Source of the DNA: Desulfobacterales bacterium
Lineage (GTDB): Bacteria; Desulfobacterota; DSM-4660; Desulfatiglandales; Desulfatiglandaceae
Direction: 5' to 3'
Length of the DNA: 13,937 nt
NCBI GenBank assembly: GCA_022013615.1
Contig: JAKLQB010000187.1
Span: 1 to 13,937, forward strand
Under the pieces are notes generated by a model, which saw nothing but the letters and a program-made list of their open reading frames with translations, was not told the DNA's origin and searched no databases. Shown piece by piece: positions 1 through 8,287 of the stretch; the stretch's first letter is position 1, and each line of letters opens with the position of its first letter. Made by a program: the position numbers and the translations under genes.

Positions 1-598
1 AAGGTCTGAGATAGGGATTTACCTTCTCATAAAGGTCTCCGGGCAAAAACCCCAGGTGCTCTCCCGCCTCCACCGCCGGTCTCGCAAGGACGACCCGATT
101 GACCTCCTTTTTGATCAGAGACGAGATGGCCATAGCCATGGAAAGATAGGTTTTCCCCGTCCCTGCAGGCCCAATCCCAAAAACAATATCAAATTTTCGA
201 ATACTGTCGATATAATTCTTCTGATTGACAGTCTTTGGGGTTATAACTTTTTTCTTTGAAGAAATATAGACTTCATCTCGGAATATTTTCTCCAATGAGC
301 TTGACTGATCACCGCTCAGAATCCTTACAGCATAGTCCACATCATTTTCATAAATCGGGTAGCCCGCCTTCAAGAGGTCATATAATTGGGTTATGACTGC
401 ATCTGCCAGGCCGACCTCCCAATCCCCGCCCTGAAGAGACAACACGTTTCCTCTGACATTTACTGATACCCCGATTTTTTTCTCCAGCAAATGCAGATGG
501 GCGTTATGCTCGCCGCAAAGGGTTCGCATCAATTCATGGTCTGGAAAAGTCAACTGCTTTTTAAATTCTGAAGTATTCGTTGAAATGGGTCTTTTCAA
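1..598 (-). CDS. phoH: PhoH-family ATPase, N-terminal part (truncated by the window edge)
   Basis: This is the first 199 codons of a PhoH-like P-loop ATPase; the rest lies beyond the left edge. A Walker A motif, GPAGTGKT, sits at residues 143-150, followed by the family signature ARPAVEAGEHLGFLPGDLYE (172-191). The N-terminal 20-130 region matches the KH-like lead domain of PhoH-family proteins. PhoH proteins are cytoplasmic nucleotide-binding proteins linked to RNA metabolism and ribosome maturation; their exact reaction is unsettled. The start is a TTG (596-598 on the plus strand) with GAGG seven bases upstream, and an in-frame TGA lies four codons before it. The next possible start, ATG at residue 24, would remove conserved residues. 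The yjbQ gene ends 41 bases upstream on the same strand, so the two are probably cotranscribed. The family call is firm; the gene symbol is by family only. Confidence 0.93.
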   Translation of the reverse strand, partial: MKRPISTNTSEFKKQLTFPDHELMRTLCGEHNAHLHLLEKKIGVSVNVRGNVLSLQGGDWEVGLADAVITQLYDLLKAGYPIYENDVDYAVRILSGDQSSSLEKIFRDEVYISSKKKVITPKTVNQKNYIDSIRKFDIVFGIGPAGTGKTYLSMAMAISSLIKKEVNRVVLARPAVEAGEHLGFLPGDLYEKVNPYLRP

Positions 599-639
599 TA
601 GACGGCCTCAATTGTCTCTTAATTTTTGACTCACAACAC

Positions 640-1059
640 CTAATCTCCAGATATCTGGACCAAAATTCGCCGCTCACGGGGTCTATTATCAAAATCGATT
701 AGCACTATTTGCTGCCAGGTTCCCAATGCCATTTTGGCCTCAATAACCGGAATATGCAGCGATGGCCCAATCATTGCCGCCCTAACGTGGGCATAGCCAT
801 TTCCGTCTCCCCACCTCTCATTGTGCTCGTAGTAGATATCTTCCGGCGCCATCCGATCTACTGCCTTTTTCAGGTCATTGATAACCCCGCTTTCAAATTC
901 AATGGTTGTAAGGGCAGCTGTAGAGCCCGGGATAAAAAGAGTGACACATCCATTCTCAATGGCGGATTCTTTTACCTGTTTTGCCACCTGAGGCGTAATA
1001 TCAATAATATCAGTCTTTTCAGTGGTTTGAGCATATAAACTATGGTTTTGTACAGGCAT
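640..1059 (-). CDS. yjbQ: YjbQ family protein (UPF0047; secondary thiamine-phosphate synthase type)
   Basis: This 139-residue protein covers the whole YjbQ/UPF0047 fold. Family landmarks are PGSTAALTTIE (44-54), YYEHNERWGDGNGYAH (76-91) with the conserved His, Asp and Asn residues, and the C-terminal IPVIEAKMALGTWQQI stretch (103-118). E. coli YjbQ is annotated as having weak thiamine-phosphate synthase activity, and the true role of the family is not settled. I chose the ATG at 1057-1059 because GAGGG lies seven bases upstream. An ATG eight codons further upstream (1083) keeps the frame open but has only a poor ribosome-binding site. The gene is upstream of phoH on the same strand with a 41-base gap and is likely in one transcript with it. 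It is probably cytoplasmic, with no signal peptide or membrane segment. Confidence 0.93.
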   Translation of the reverse strand: MPVQNHSLYAQTTEKTDIIDITPQVAKQVKESAIENGCVTLFIPGSTAALTTIEFESGVINDLKKAVDRMAPEDIYYEHNERWGDGNGYAHVRAAMIGPSLHIPVIEAKMALGTWQQIVLIDFDNRPRERRILVQISGD

Positions 1060-1236
1060 CGATTGGCCCTCGCTCCTATTCATTCCGGCTTTTTAAACTT
1101 TCTATCACAGACCCATTTTTCATGCAAGAAAAAGCCTACTCCTTCAGCAATTCTCATTATGGCTTTCCCACGGCACTGCATTAGCAAGGTCGAAAGGCTA
1201 AAATCAGGATTGCTGATACCCTTTAGTCAAATTGGA

Positions 1237-1265
1237 TTGACAGTATTCACTTACGAGAATATTAT
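1237..1265 (+). promoter_or_regulatory. sigma-70 promoter for the ABM-domain gene
   Basis: TTGACA at 1237-1242 is a perfect -35 box. TATTAT at 1260-1265 is a -10 box with one mismatch, and the spacer is exactly 17 bases. Transcription would start near 1272, giving a very short leader that begins almost at the Shine-Dalgarno sequence AAAGGAGG (1273-1280). Confidence 0.75.
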
Positions 1266-1287
1266 CAACAGTAAAGGAGGGATAGTC

Positions 1288-1575
1288 ATGGCCGTCAAAA
1301 TCATTATTAAGAGAAAGGTAGCCAAAGACAAAGAGGCTGAGCTGCTGCCGCTCCTAATACAAATGAGAGCTCTGGCTACAGCTCAAACAGGGTACATTTC
1401 CGGTGAGACCCTGAGAAATATGGAAAACTCAGAGGAATATCTGGTCATCAGTACATGGCAATCTGTGGATAATTGGGACGTGTGGCTCTCGAACAAACAA
1501 AGGGCCGAGGTTCAGGAAAAGATTGACTCGCTGCTGGAAGAGAAGACGGAATACAGCATCTATCTCTATGGATAG
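1288..1575 (+). CDS. Small ABM-domain (antibiotic biosynthesis monooxygenase-like) protein
   Basis: The 95-residue product reads as a single ferredoxin-like ABM domain. It begins with a beta strand (AVKIIIKRKV), then a helix rich in Leu, the typical turn and strand TGYISGETLR (34-43), the strand EEYLVISTWQSVDNWDVW (49-66), and a final helix and strand ending IYLYG. Proteins of this fold include cofactor-free monooxygenases and haem-degrading enzymes, but many small members have no known substrate, so I give no specific reaction. The ATG at 1288 is chosen because AAAGGAGG ends seven bases before it; the frame stays open back to 1042, but that part overlaps yjbQ and looks non-coding. The gene stands alone on the plus strand, with its own strong promoter, and converges on rodA with 31 bases between the stops. 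Confidence 0.85.
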   Translation: MAVKIIIKRKVAKDKEAELLPLLIQMRALATAQTGYISGETLRNMENSEEYLVISTWQSVDNWDVWLSNKQRAEVQEKIDSLLEEKTEYSIYLYG

Positions 1576-1606
1576 CTCAGGATGGTGGGTTTCTTTGGCA
1601 GCCGTT

Positions 1607-2710
1607 CTATTGGAACATAAAACGTCTCATGCTTATATTCATAAGGAGCCCCATGGCAGCCATGGTTGATATCAAAGATGACCCACCATAGCTAAAAAGC
1701 AGGAGAGGGATCCCCACCACCGGCAACAACCCCGTAACCATCCCCACATTGATTACTATCTGCCAGAAGATAAAGGCCACAATACCAACAGCCATAATAG
1801 AGCCAAATTTGTCTTTTGAAACTTTCGCTATGTTGAGGCCCCATAGAATCAAAAAAAGATAGAGCAACAGGAGGAACGCTGAGCCTACAAAGCCCCATTC
1901 CTCGGCCAGCACTGAGAGCGCAAAATCCGTGTGTTGTTCCGGTAAAAAGTGCAATCGGGTCTGTGTCCCGCGTAGAAACCCCTTGCCCCATAATAGGCCC
2001 GATCCGATGGCAATTTTAGACTGATTGATGTGGTATCCTGCTCCAAAAGGGTCCATATCAGGCCTGATAAACGTGAGTATCCGCATCCGCTGATATTCCT
2101 TCAGGCTGAACCATATAAAAGGAGCCACGGAAACAGCTGACCCAACCAGAATCACCAATGATTTCCAATACATTTTGACAAACAGAATCATGGAAAAGGA
2201 CCCGGCAACCAGCAGGAGGGCTGTTCCAAGATCAGGTTCTCTTAAAATAAGAATGCTCGGTGCCGCTATCAGTATGAATGGCTGCCAGAGATCTCTCAAA
2301 CGGTATCCGCGATACCCGCGCTTCTCACTGAAAAACTTGGCAAGCACTATCACCATAGCAATCTTTGCCAACTCGGAGGGCTGAAAGGAAACAGGTCCCA
2401 GGCTCAACCACCTCTGTGAACCGGATGTTACCTTCCCCACAAACAAGACAAGAATTAAGAGGGCAATGGTGAAGATGTAAGCTGGATAAGCCAGTCGCTC
2501 AAGGGCAAAATAATTAAAGGTGGTCATCACAAAAAAGACAGCAAATCCTATTAAGAACCAGTAGATCTGCTTTAAAAAGACCTGTGACCCACCCACATCT
2601 CGAATAGCATATGTAGCACTATAGAGATTTATAATACTGATTCCCGCCAAAAGCAGCAGCAAAAGCAGCAAAATCCAATCAAAATTCTGAACCAGCCTGC
2701 GGTCAAACAT
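1607..2710 (-). CDS. rodA: Rod-shape peptidoglycan glycosyltransferase RodA (SEDS family)
   Basis: RodA polymerises lipid II into glycan strands in the inner membrane, working with PBP2 (mrdA) as the elongasome synthase. The 367-residue protein is almost entirely hydrophobic helices, as expected for a ten-helix SEDS protein. Landmarks are EPDLGTALL (158-166), the extracellular segment GAGYHINQSKIAIGSG (223-238), FLPEQHTDFALSVLAEEWGF (255-274) with the catalytic-type Asp262, and GIPLLLFSYGGSS (333-345). The extra GAGYHINQ and HFLPEQHTDF features favour RodA over FtsW, as does the neighbouring mrdA. The start is ATG at 2708-2710, with only a weak purine run upstream. It is the last gene of the mreB-mreC-mreD-mrdA-rodA operon and follows mrdA after 95 bases. 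Confidence 0.97.
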   Translation of the reverse strand: MFDRRLVQNFDWILLLLLLLLAGISIINLYSATYAIRDVGGSQVFLKQIYWFLIGFAVFFVMTTFNYFALERLAYPAYIFTIALLILVLFVGKVTSGSQRWLSLGPVSFQPSELAKIAMVIVLAKFFSEKRGYRGYRLRDLWQPFILIAAPSILILREPDLGTALLLVAGSFSMILFVKMYWKSLVILVGSAVSVAPFIWFSLKEYQRMRILTFIRPDMDPFGAGYHINQSKIAIGSGLLWGKGFLRGTQTRLHFLPEQHTDFALSVLAEEWGFVGSAFLLLLYLFLILWGLNIAKVSKDKFGSIMAVGIVAFIFWQIVINVGMVTGLLPVVGIPLLLFSYGGSSLISTMAAMGLLMNISMRRFMFQ

Positions 2711-2805
2711 GCTTAATATCTTTTAGATAAGATTTCTTTGGTTACCAGTTCTTTAGTAAATTCAAAATTTAGTGTCTAAGGAATTAAACAAAATATAACA
2801 CTGAT

Positions 2806-4662
2806 TTAATGAGTTACCGCTTCAGCTAACACCGATTTGTCCAATCCAAAATATGCCTTGATTAACTGACCGGCGATGGGCGCAGCAGCACTCCCGCCAT
2901 GCCCCCCGTGCTCGACCACGATAGCAACTGCAATCCGCGGGTTTTCCGCCGGCGCGACAGCAACAAACCATGCATGGTCCCTAAATTGAACAGGAATATC
3001 TTCTTCACGCTCAAATTCCTCTTCCTTCTTAAGGGCAACGACCTGAGATGTCCCTGTCTTCCCGGCGACAGTCACTTCTTTCAACCTGGCCCTTCCACCA
3101 GTACCATGGGGTTCATTGACTACACCAATAAGAGCATTTTTTACAAACTCCAGGTGTTCCTGTTTGATCCCTATTTTCCCTGTCACAACCGGAGCAAACT
3201 CATTGATCTTTTCGGTCTCGCTTTTTCCTACCCACTTGGTCACCTGAGGTCTATATACGATACCACCGTTAAAGACGGCTGAGACAAACGCAGCCATCTG
3301 AATCGGGGTCACCAGGACAAAGCTCTGCCCGATAGCCGTGGACAGTGTCTCTCCCCCCTGCCAGGGAACACCCCATCTTTTGAGCTTCCAATCTCGGGTC
3401 GGTATCAGCCCTGCCTTCTCATGCGCTGGATCGAATCCGGTCTTTTTTCCAAGGCCGAATCTCATTGCATATTCAGAAATCTTGTCAATGCCCAGCCTGC
3501 GCCCCATATCATAAAAATACACATCACAGGACTCAACCAGGGCCCTGTGGAGACTCACCCTGCCATGACCATATTTCTTCCAGCAACGGTATCCACGTCG
3601 TCCCAAAGAGTAGATGCCTGTACAAACTAACTCTTCCTCAGGATCGATTATACCTTCTTCGAGCCCAGCCAGTGCAACCACTATCTTGAAGACAGATCCG
3701 GGCGGGTATTGACCTGACAGGGCCCTATCCTGTAAAGGAAAATCCCCGGACAAGACAATTTCTTCCCAGCTTGCCCTGTCTATTCCCCCAACAAACAGAT
3801 TCGGATCAAAAGAAGGGCTGCTCGCCAAGGCCAAAATCTCCCCGTTGTTGGGATCCATGGCAACGATCGCTCCGCTTTTGCCGGCAAGTGCCTTTTCAGC
3901 CACCGCCTGAAGATCCTTGTCTATTGTCAGGCAGACATTTTCGCCGGGGACCGGGGTTTTGCGTGCCATCACCCGTATTTTCCTTCCTGTTGCGTCCACC
4001 TCCACCTGTGCGCCCCCTCGCACCCCGTTTAAATCGCGCTGCCATTTCCACTCCACACCGGACTTTCCAATCAGATCACCCGGCTTGCTATCCGCGTATT
4101 GCCCGCTATTTAGCTGGTTCTCATTGATTTCTCCCAAATATCCGATGAGATGAGAGGCGAAGGTTCCGTTGACATAATGGCGTTGGGGCGCTACCTTTAT
4201 AATGACCCCAGGAAGATTGAAGCGATGGGTCTCAACTTTGGCCAACTCATCGCGGGATAAGTCTCTTTTGAGGCAAACAGGCCTAAAAGGGTATCTGCGC
4301 GAAGCCTCATCCAATTTCTGTACTGCCTCTTCCGCCCCAAGTCCGGCCAAGGGACTTAGCCTTTCCAATAACTCTTCCAGGTCCTGGACTTCTTCCGGAA
4401 CCACATAAAGATCATAGGAGGGACGGTTATCCACGAGTGTCGCCCCATTCCGGTCTAAAATCATTCCCCTAAATGGGGAGATATCCTGGAGCTGTATGCG
4501 ATTATTTTCCGATTTGGTGCGGTACACGGATCCGTTTACGACCTGCAGGAACCAGAACCTCAGGATTAAAACACCAAAAACAGCCAGCACTACCAACGTT
4601 ACCTTTTTGAGCTGTCTGTCAAAAATCTCTATGGAAAGGGGATCGAACTCTGATGTTCTCAA
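2806..4662 (-). CDS. mrdA: Penicillin-binding protein 2 (elongation-specific transpeptidase)
   Basis: PBP2 cross-links the glycan made by RodA during lateral wall growth. It has a short cytoplasmic tail, one membrane helix (about 21-42), a pedestal domain with RGMILDRNGATLVDNRPSYD (65-84), and a C-terminal transpeptidase domain. The three active-site motifs are all present: SVFK (323-326, catalytic Ser), SCD (378-380) and KTGT (535-538). Cys347, Cys360, His366 and Cys379 surround the SCD motif in the pattern of the zinc site reported for PBP2. There is no ATG or GTG start: the frame opens only with TTG codons at 4704, 4683 and 4662. I prefer 4662 because GGAG lies nine bases upstream; the 4704 TTG, which would add 14 residues, has no ribosome-binding site. 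The gene lies between mreD and rodA. Confidence 0.95.
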   Translation of the reverse strand: MRTSEFDPLSIEIFDRQLKKVTLVVLAVFGVLILRFWFLQVVNGSVYRTKSENNRIQLQDISPFRGMILDRNGATLVDNRPSYDLYVVPEEVQDLEELLERLSPLAGLGAEEAVQKLDEASRRYPFRPVCLKRDLSRDELAKVETHRFNLPGVIIKVAPQRHYVNGTFASHLIGYLGEINENQLNSGQYADSKPGDLIGKSGVEWKWQRDLNGVRGGAQVEVDATGRKIRVMARKTPVPGENVCLTIDKDLQAVAEKALAGKSGAIVAMDPNNGEILALASSPSFDPNLFVGGIDRASWEEIVLSGDFPLQDRALSGQYPPGSVFKIVVALAGLEEGIIDPEEELVCTGIYSLGRRGYRCWKKYGHGRVSLHRALVESCDVYFYDMGRRLGIDKISEYAMRFGLGKKTGFDPAHEKAGLIPTRDWKLKRWGVPWQGGETLSTAIGQSFVLVTPIQMAAFVSAVFNGGIVYRPQVTKWVGKSETEKINEFAPVVTGKIGIKQEHLEFVKNALIGVVNEPHGTGGRARLKEVTVAGKTGTSQVVALKKEEEFEREEDIPVQFRDHAWFVAVAPAENPRIAVAIVVEHGGHGGSAAAPIAGQLIKAYFGLDKSVLAEAVTH

Positions 4663-4729
4663 GGCCTTGTTCTCCGAAATCAATTCCGGTTGGCAAGTCT
4701 GCAATACAAAAAGTGAATTATATGAATGC

Positions 4730-5185
4730 TTATGGCCGCTCGTTCAAAGAGCTATGAGTATCTTCCAGGGAATCAGCTCTCAGACAATCAAATAGATAGA
4801 ACAGGATAGGCGAAATCAGCCCTGTGCCCATCACTAAAAACCCGGATACCCAAAGAAAATCCGTTGAAAAAGCCAGCCTATGGTAGAAGACTGTGAGCAT
4901 CATGAAAAACATCCCCTTTTTCAATAAGACAGCCAGGGCAACTATGATCATCTGCCCCCTCGGGTGCTGGAGGTTAAAAAATTGCGAACCGAGATAAACC
5001 CCGCCGAAAACACACAGATAAAGAAAGGTAAAAAGCCCATGCAAGCCGCCTGAAAAAAGATCGATTAGAATTCCTTGCCCGAAAGCAAACATGACCGTGG
5101 CAGTCTGTCCGTAAAACAAAAACAGATAGGCGATGATAATGGTCAGGAGATCCAGATCAGCGAGATTCAAACCCACGATACTCAT
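4730..5185 (-). CDS. mreD: Rod-shape-determining protein MreD
   Basis: MreD is an inner-membrane scaffold protein of the elongasome that works with MreC. The sequence shows about five hydrophobic segments and the family pattern ADLDLLTIIIAYLFLF, then GQGILIDLFSGGLHGLFTFL (37-56), where the Asp and Gly-Gly pattern is typical. The annotated ATG at 5183-5185 has a good AAAGGGGA site upstream. However, the first membrane helix expected of the family is encoded just upstream in the same frame without an ATG, GTG or TTG, so the true protein may begin as far back as 5275 (see findings). The ATG lies 59 bases after the mreC stop. Its own stop is 67 bases before the chosen mrdA start. The family call is firm and the start is uncertain. 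Confidence 0.9.
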   Translation of the reverse strand: MSIVGLNLADLDLLTIIIAYLFLFYGQTATVMFAFGQGILIDLFSGGLHGLFTFLYLCVFGGVYLGSQFFNLQHPRGQMIIVALAVLLKKGMFFMMLTVFYHRLAFSTDFLWVSGFLVMGTGLISPILFYLFDCLRADSLEDTHSSLNERP

Positions 5186-5244
5186 CCATTCCCCTTTAAC
5201 CAGGGTGAAAAATAGTCCCAGGAACCACGCGAAAAGGTAAAATG

Positions 5245-6090
5245 CTATTCGCTTTCTTTCAGCTGGTTCGATGATTTGCTCTCCTCTAAAATCACCAGGA
5301 CTTCTTCTAACTTTGAAAAATCAACAGCAGTCCTGATCTTAATATCTTTAAAAAGCTCTCCGGATATTTCTTTGACATCCAGAATCCGACCCACAGGTAA
5401 GCCTTTGGGGAAAACGCCTCCAAGCCCGGAAGTGACAACGATATCCCCCACAGTGATATCGTTGGATTTGGCCACATAATCAAGCTTGCAGATTTCGCTC
5501 ATTAACCCTTTAAGCATGCCTCTATCACGAGATCGTTGAACAAGGCAGTCGACAGCACTGTTTTGATCAATAATCAACAACACCTTGGCGTAATTTGATG
5601 AGACAGACACTACTCTGCCTACTACGCCAAAAGCATTCACCACCGGCATATCTAACCTTAACCCTGCCCATTTTCCTTTATCGATAATAACGGACTTAAA
5701 CCATCCGGTGGGATCTATCCCTATAACATGAGCAGCCAAAACCGGCCGGTTGATGGATTGTTTGAAATGGAGAAGTTCCTCGAGCCTTTCTTGGGTGGCT
5801 AACAATTCCCGGTATCGGCTATTCGCCATCTTGAGCTCATGAATTTCATTTTTTAGCTGCGTGTTTTCGTGATGAACGTCTACCAAACGGAAATAGTTTA
5901 ACCACATTTCCTCCGTGCTGTTTGTAGTTTGTTTGATTATCTTTTGAAAGGGAGCGGTAATTTCTATGACAAACTGTTCAGCAGGATTCCACGTGGGTCC
6001 CAGGTCAGAATTGGACGAAAGCAAGAACAAAACAGAGCCAATAATAAAAACCCATAGCCAGATTGTGCGAAAGCCTGTTACACCTTTCAA
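5245..6090 (-). CDS. mreC: Rod-shape-determining protein MreC
   Basis: MreC is a bitopic inner-membrane protein whose periplasmic part forms filaments and activates PBP2-RodA. The 281 residues comprise a short N-terminus, one membrane helix (about 9-25), a coiled coil (about 65-108, rich in Glu, Leu and Lys) and the two beta-barrel domains. Family landmarks are DPTGWFKSVIIDKG (126-139), NAFGVVGRV (152-160) and SGLGGVFPKGLPVGRI (221-236). The start is a TTG at 6088-6090 preceded by AAGGG with a six-base gap. It follows mreB after 122 bases, a gap in which I see no clear promoter or terminator, and its last codons overlap the possible hidden start of mreD. Confidence 0.96.
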   Translation of the reverse strand: MKGVTGFRTIWLWVFIIGSVLFLLSSNSDLGPTWNPAEQFVIEITAPFQKIIKQTTNSTEEMWLNYFRLVDVHHENTQLKNEIHELKMANSRYRELLATQERLEELLHFKQSINRPVLAAHVIGIDPTGWFKSVIIDKGKWAGLRLDMPVVNAFGVVGRVVSVSSNYAKVLLIIDQNSAVDCLVQRSRDRGMLKGLMSEICKLDYVAKSNDITVGDIVVTSGLGGVFPKGLPVGRILDVKEISGELFKDIKIRTAVDFSKLEEVLVILEESKSSNQLKESE

Positions 6091-6212
6091 TGCTTGCCCT
6101 TAGCTCCGCTTTAGTTTGCAATTGTGGCGCGCCCTTGCAGACAAGAGCCCAATGCGTGCAGGTTGTAGGTTTGATATCCGTGGTTCAAAGAAAACACTGG
6201 ATCCTGTGACTA

Positions 6213-7271
<1,059 letters not shown>

Positions 7272-7303
7272 TTATTTCCCAGCTTATATTTAACTATACA
7301 TTA

Positions 7304-7330
7304 ATTATACCATATTATTTGAATTATCAA
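7304..7330 (-). promoter_or_regulatory. Extended -10 promoter for the mreB operon
   Basis: Read on the minus strand, TTGATA (7325-7330) is followed after 15 bases by a perfect TATAAT (7304-7309). TGG sits directly before the -10, which makes a TGnTATAAT extended -10 element and would offset the short spacer. The predicted start is near 7297, giving a leader of about 50 bases before mreB. Confidence 0.6.
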
Positions 7331-7356
7331 TTATAAAATAACAAAATGAATTTTTC

Positions 7357-7388
7357 TTGACAAAAAATGCAATCCATGTTTTTATAAA
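7357..7388 (+). promoter_or_regulatory. Promoter for the rpmH-rnpA-yidD operon
   Basis: TTGACA at 7357-7362 is a perfect -35. The -10 is less clear: TTTTAT at 7380-7385 has a 17-base spacer and four matches, while TATAAA at 7383-7388 has five matches but a 20-base spacer. The location about 40 bases upstream of rpmH, in an AT-rich divergent gap, fits a strong ribosomal-protein promoter. Confidence 0.55.
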
Positions 7389-7426
7389 AAATTGTTGTAA
7401 TTCACACAGAAGGATCCAACATTACT

Positions 7427-7561
7427 ATGAAAAGAACTTATCAGCCCAGCAATATCAAAAGGGCAAGAACACACGGCTTCAGGGCAAGAATGCGTACAAA
7501 GGGTGGCATAAATGTCTTGAAACGAAGAAGATCAAAGGGACGGAAACGATTAGCCGTATAG
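7427..7561 (+). CDS. rpmH: 50S ribosomal protein L34
   Basis: This 44-residue protein has the full L34 sequence pattern: it starts [18 protein letters not shown], continues with [20 protein letters not shown], and ends in a basic tail RKRLAV. L34 is a component of the large ribosomal subunit. The ATG is at 7427-7429, with AGAAGGA 12 bases upstream, a somewhat long spacing. It is the first gene of the plus-strand operon and lies 37 bases before rnpA, the standard bacterial arrangement. The opposite-side neighbour is mreB, where many genomes have dnaA. Confidence 0.97.
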   Translation: MKRTYQPSNIKRARTHGFRARMRTKGGINVLKRRRSKGRKRLAV

Positions 7562-7598
7562 ACACACCCTTTAATTCCAACCAGGTTACATTAGCCTA

Positions 7599-7949
7599 AT
7601 GGGGTCTTTTTCGTTTCCAAAAAGCATAAAAATATTGAACCGAGCTGACTATGTCAATGCAAATAGATCAGGGAGACGCATTCATTCAAGACACTTTACT
7701 GTCATTCTCAAACAGAACGGGTTCGGCATTACGAGATTGGGGGTCATTGTAAGTAAGAAGACAGGAAACGCGGTCAAGAGGAATAGGGTCAAGCGCCTTA
7801 TCAGAGAACTTTTCAGGCTTAATAAGTCCCGTTTCCCCCAAGGATATGATATCGTCATTGCAGCAAAAAAGGGTGCCAGCTATTTGGATCTCCGGAAAAC
7901 CAAAGAGGAGATCGGGGAAATTATTTTTGACAAAAAGCCCTTTATATAA
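7599..7949 (+). CDS. rnpA: Ribonuclease P protein component
   Basis: RnpA is the small basic protein that binds the RNase P RNA and helps it cut the 5' leaders of pre-tRNAs. The 116 residues show the usual N-terminus [20 protein letters not shown] (6-25), the [16 protein letters not shown] stretch (47-62) and the RNR motif [14 protein letters not shown] (60-73). The C-terminus, [12 protein letters not shown] (82-93), is also standard. The ATG is at 7599-7601; the ribosome-binding site is weak (only AGG about 15 bases upstream), so translation may be coupled to rpmH. Its last 23 bases overlap yidD if yidD starts at the TTG at 7927. Confidence 0.96.
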   Translation: MGSFSFPKSIKILNRADYVNANRSGRRIHSRHFTVILKQNGFGITRLGVIVSKKTGNAVKRNRVKRLIRELFRLNKSRFPQGYDIVIAAKKGASYLDLRKTKEEIGEIIFDKKPFI

Positions 7950-8160
7950 GCTCAGATATGTACCTATAGCCTTAATAGTTATATATCAACGATTAATTTC
8001 ATCTCTCTGGCCTCCTTCCTGTCGTTTTTATCCTACGTGCTCAAACTATGCCCGCCATGCTATCAACAAATATGGGATTTTGAAGGGGGGGGGTCTGGCG
8101 TTGATCAGAATCTCCAAATGTCACCCCTTTCATCCAGGAGGATATGATCCCCTTGTATGA
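7927..8160 (+). CDS. yidD: Membrane protein insertion efficiency factor YidD
   Basis: YidD is a small inner-membrane-associated protein that assists YidC-dependent membrane protein insertion. With a TTG start at 7927 the product is 77 residues. It has an amphipathic N-terminal helix ([15 protein letters not shown], 13-27) and the signature [18 protein letters not shown] (29-46), then KYGILKG and [13 protein letters not shown] (64-76). The three conserved Cys (32, 38, 65) are present. I prefer the TTG because GGGG and GAGGAG lie upstream and the length fits the family. A longer frame back to the ATG at 7846 would add 27 residues that overlap rnpA and resemble nothing in YidD. A run of nine G at 8085-8093 lies inside the gene. 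The next gene, yidC, is its functional partner. Confidence 0.92.
   Translation: MTKSPLYKLRYVPIALIVIYQRLISSLWPPSCRFYPTCSNYARHAINKYGILKGGGLALIRISKCHPFHPGGYDPLV
8085..8093 (+). repeat. G9 homopolymer tract inside yidD
   Basis: Nine consecutive G bases encode part of the Lys-Gly-Gly-Gly stretch near YidD residues 53-56. The frame is intact here, because the conserved CHPF and GGYDP motifs follow in the same frame. Confidence 0.9.
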
Positions 8161-8287
8161 AGGATTGTGCTCTGCGTGATTATCATTATTCCTGTGGCGC
8201 CAACACCCGCTAATTTTGTATTTAAACTGATTATGTCAAAAAACATACAATTACGATTCTGAGGGATCCTAAAACAAGGTAGTTCAT

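Noticed and set aside
1042..1287. Upstream extension of the ABM-domain frame
   Set aside because: It overlaps yjbQ on the other strand, lies upstream of a near-consensus promoter, and the AAAGGAGG site clearly marks the ATG at 1288.
7357..7599. 80-codon plus-strand frame over rpmH
   Set aside because: It is a shadow in another frame of the clear L34 gene and begins inside the promoter's -35 box.
7846..7926. Longer N-terminus for YidD from the ATG at 7846
   Set aside because: The added residues lie inside rnpA in another frame and do not resemble a YidD N-terminus; TTG at 7927 gives the normal length.
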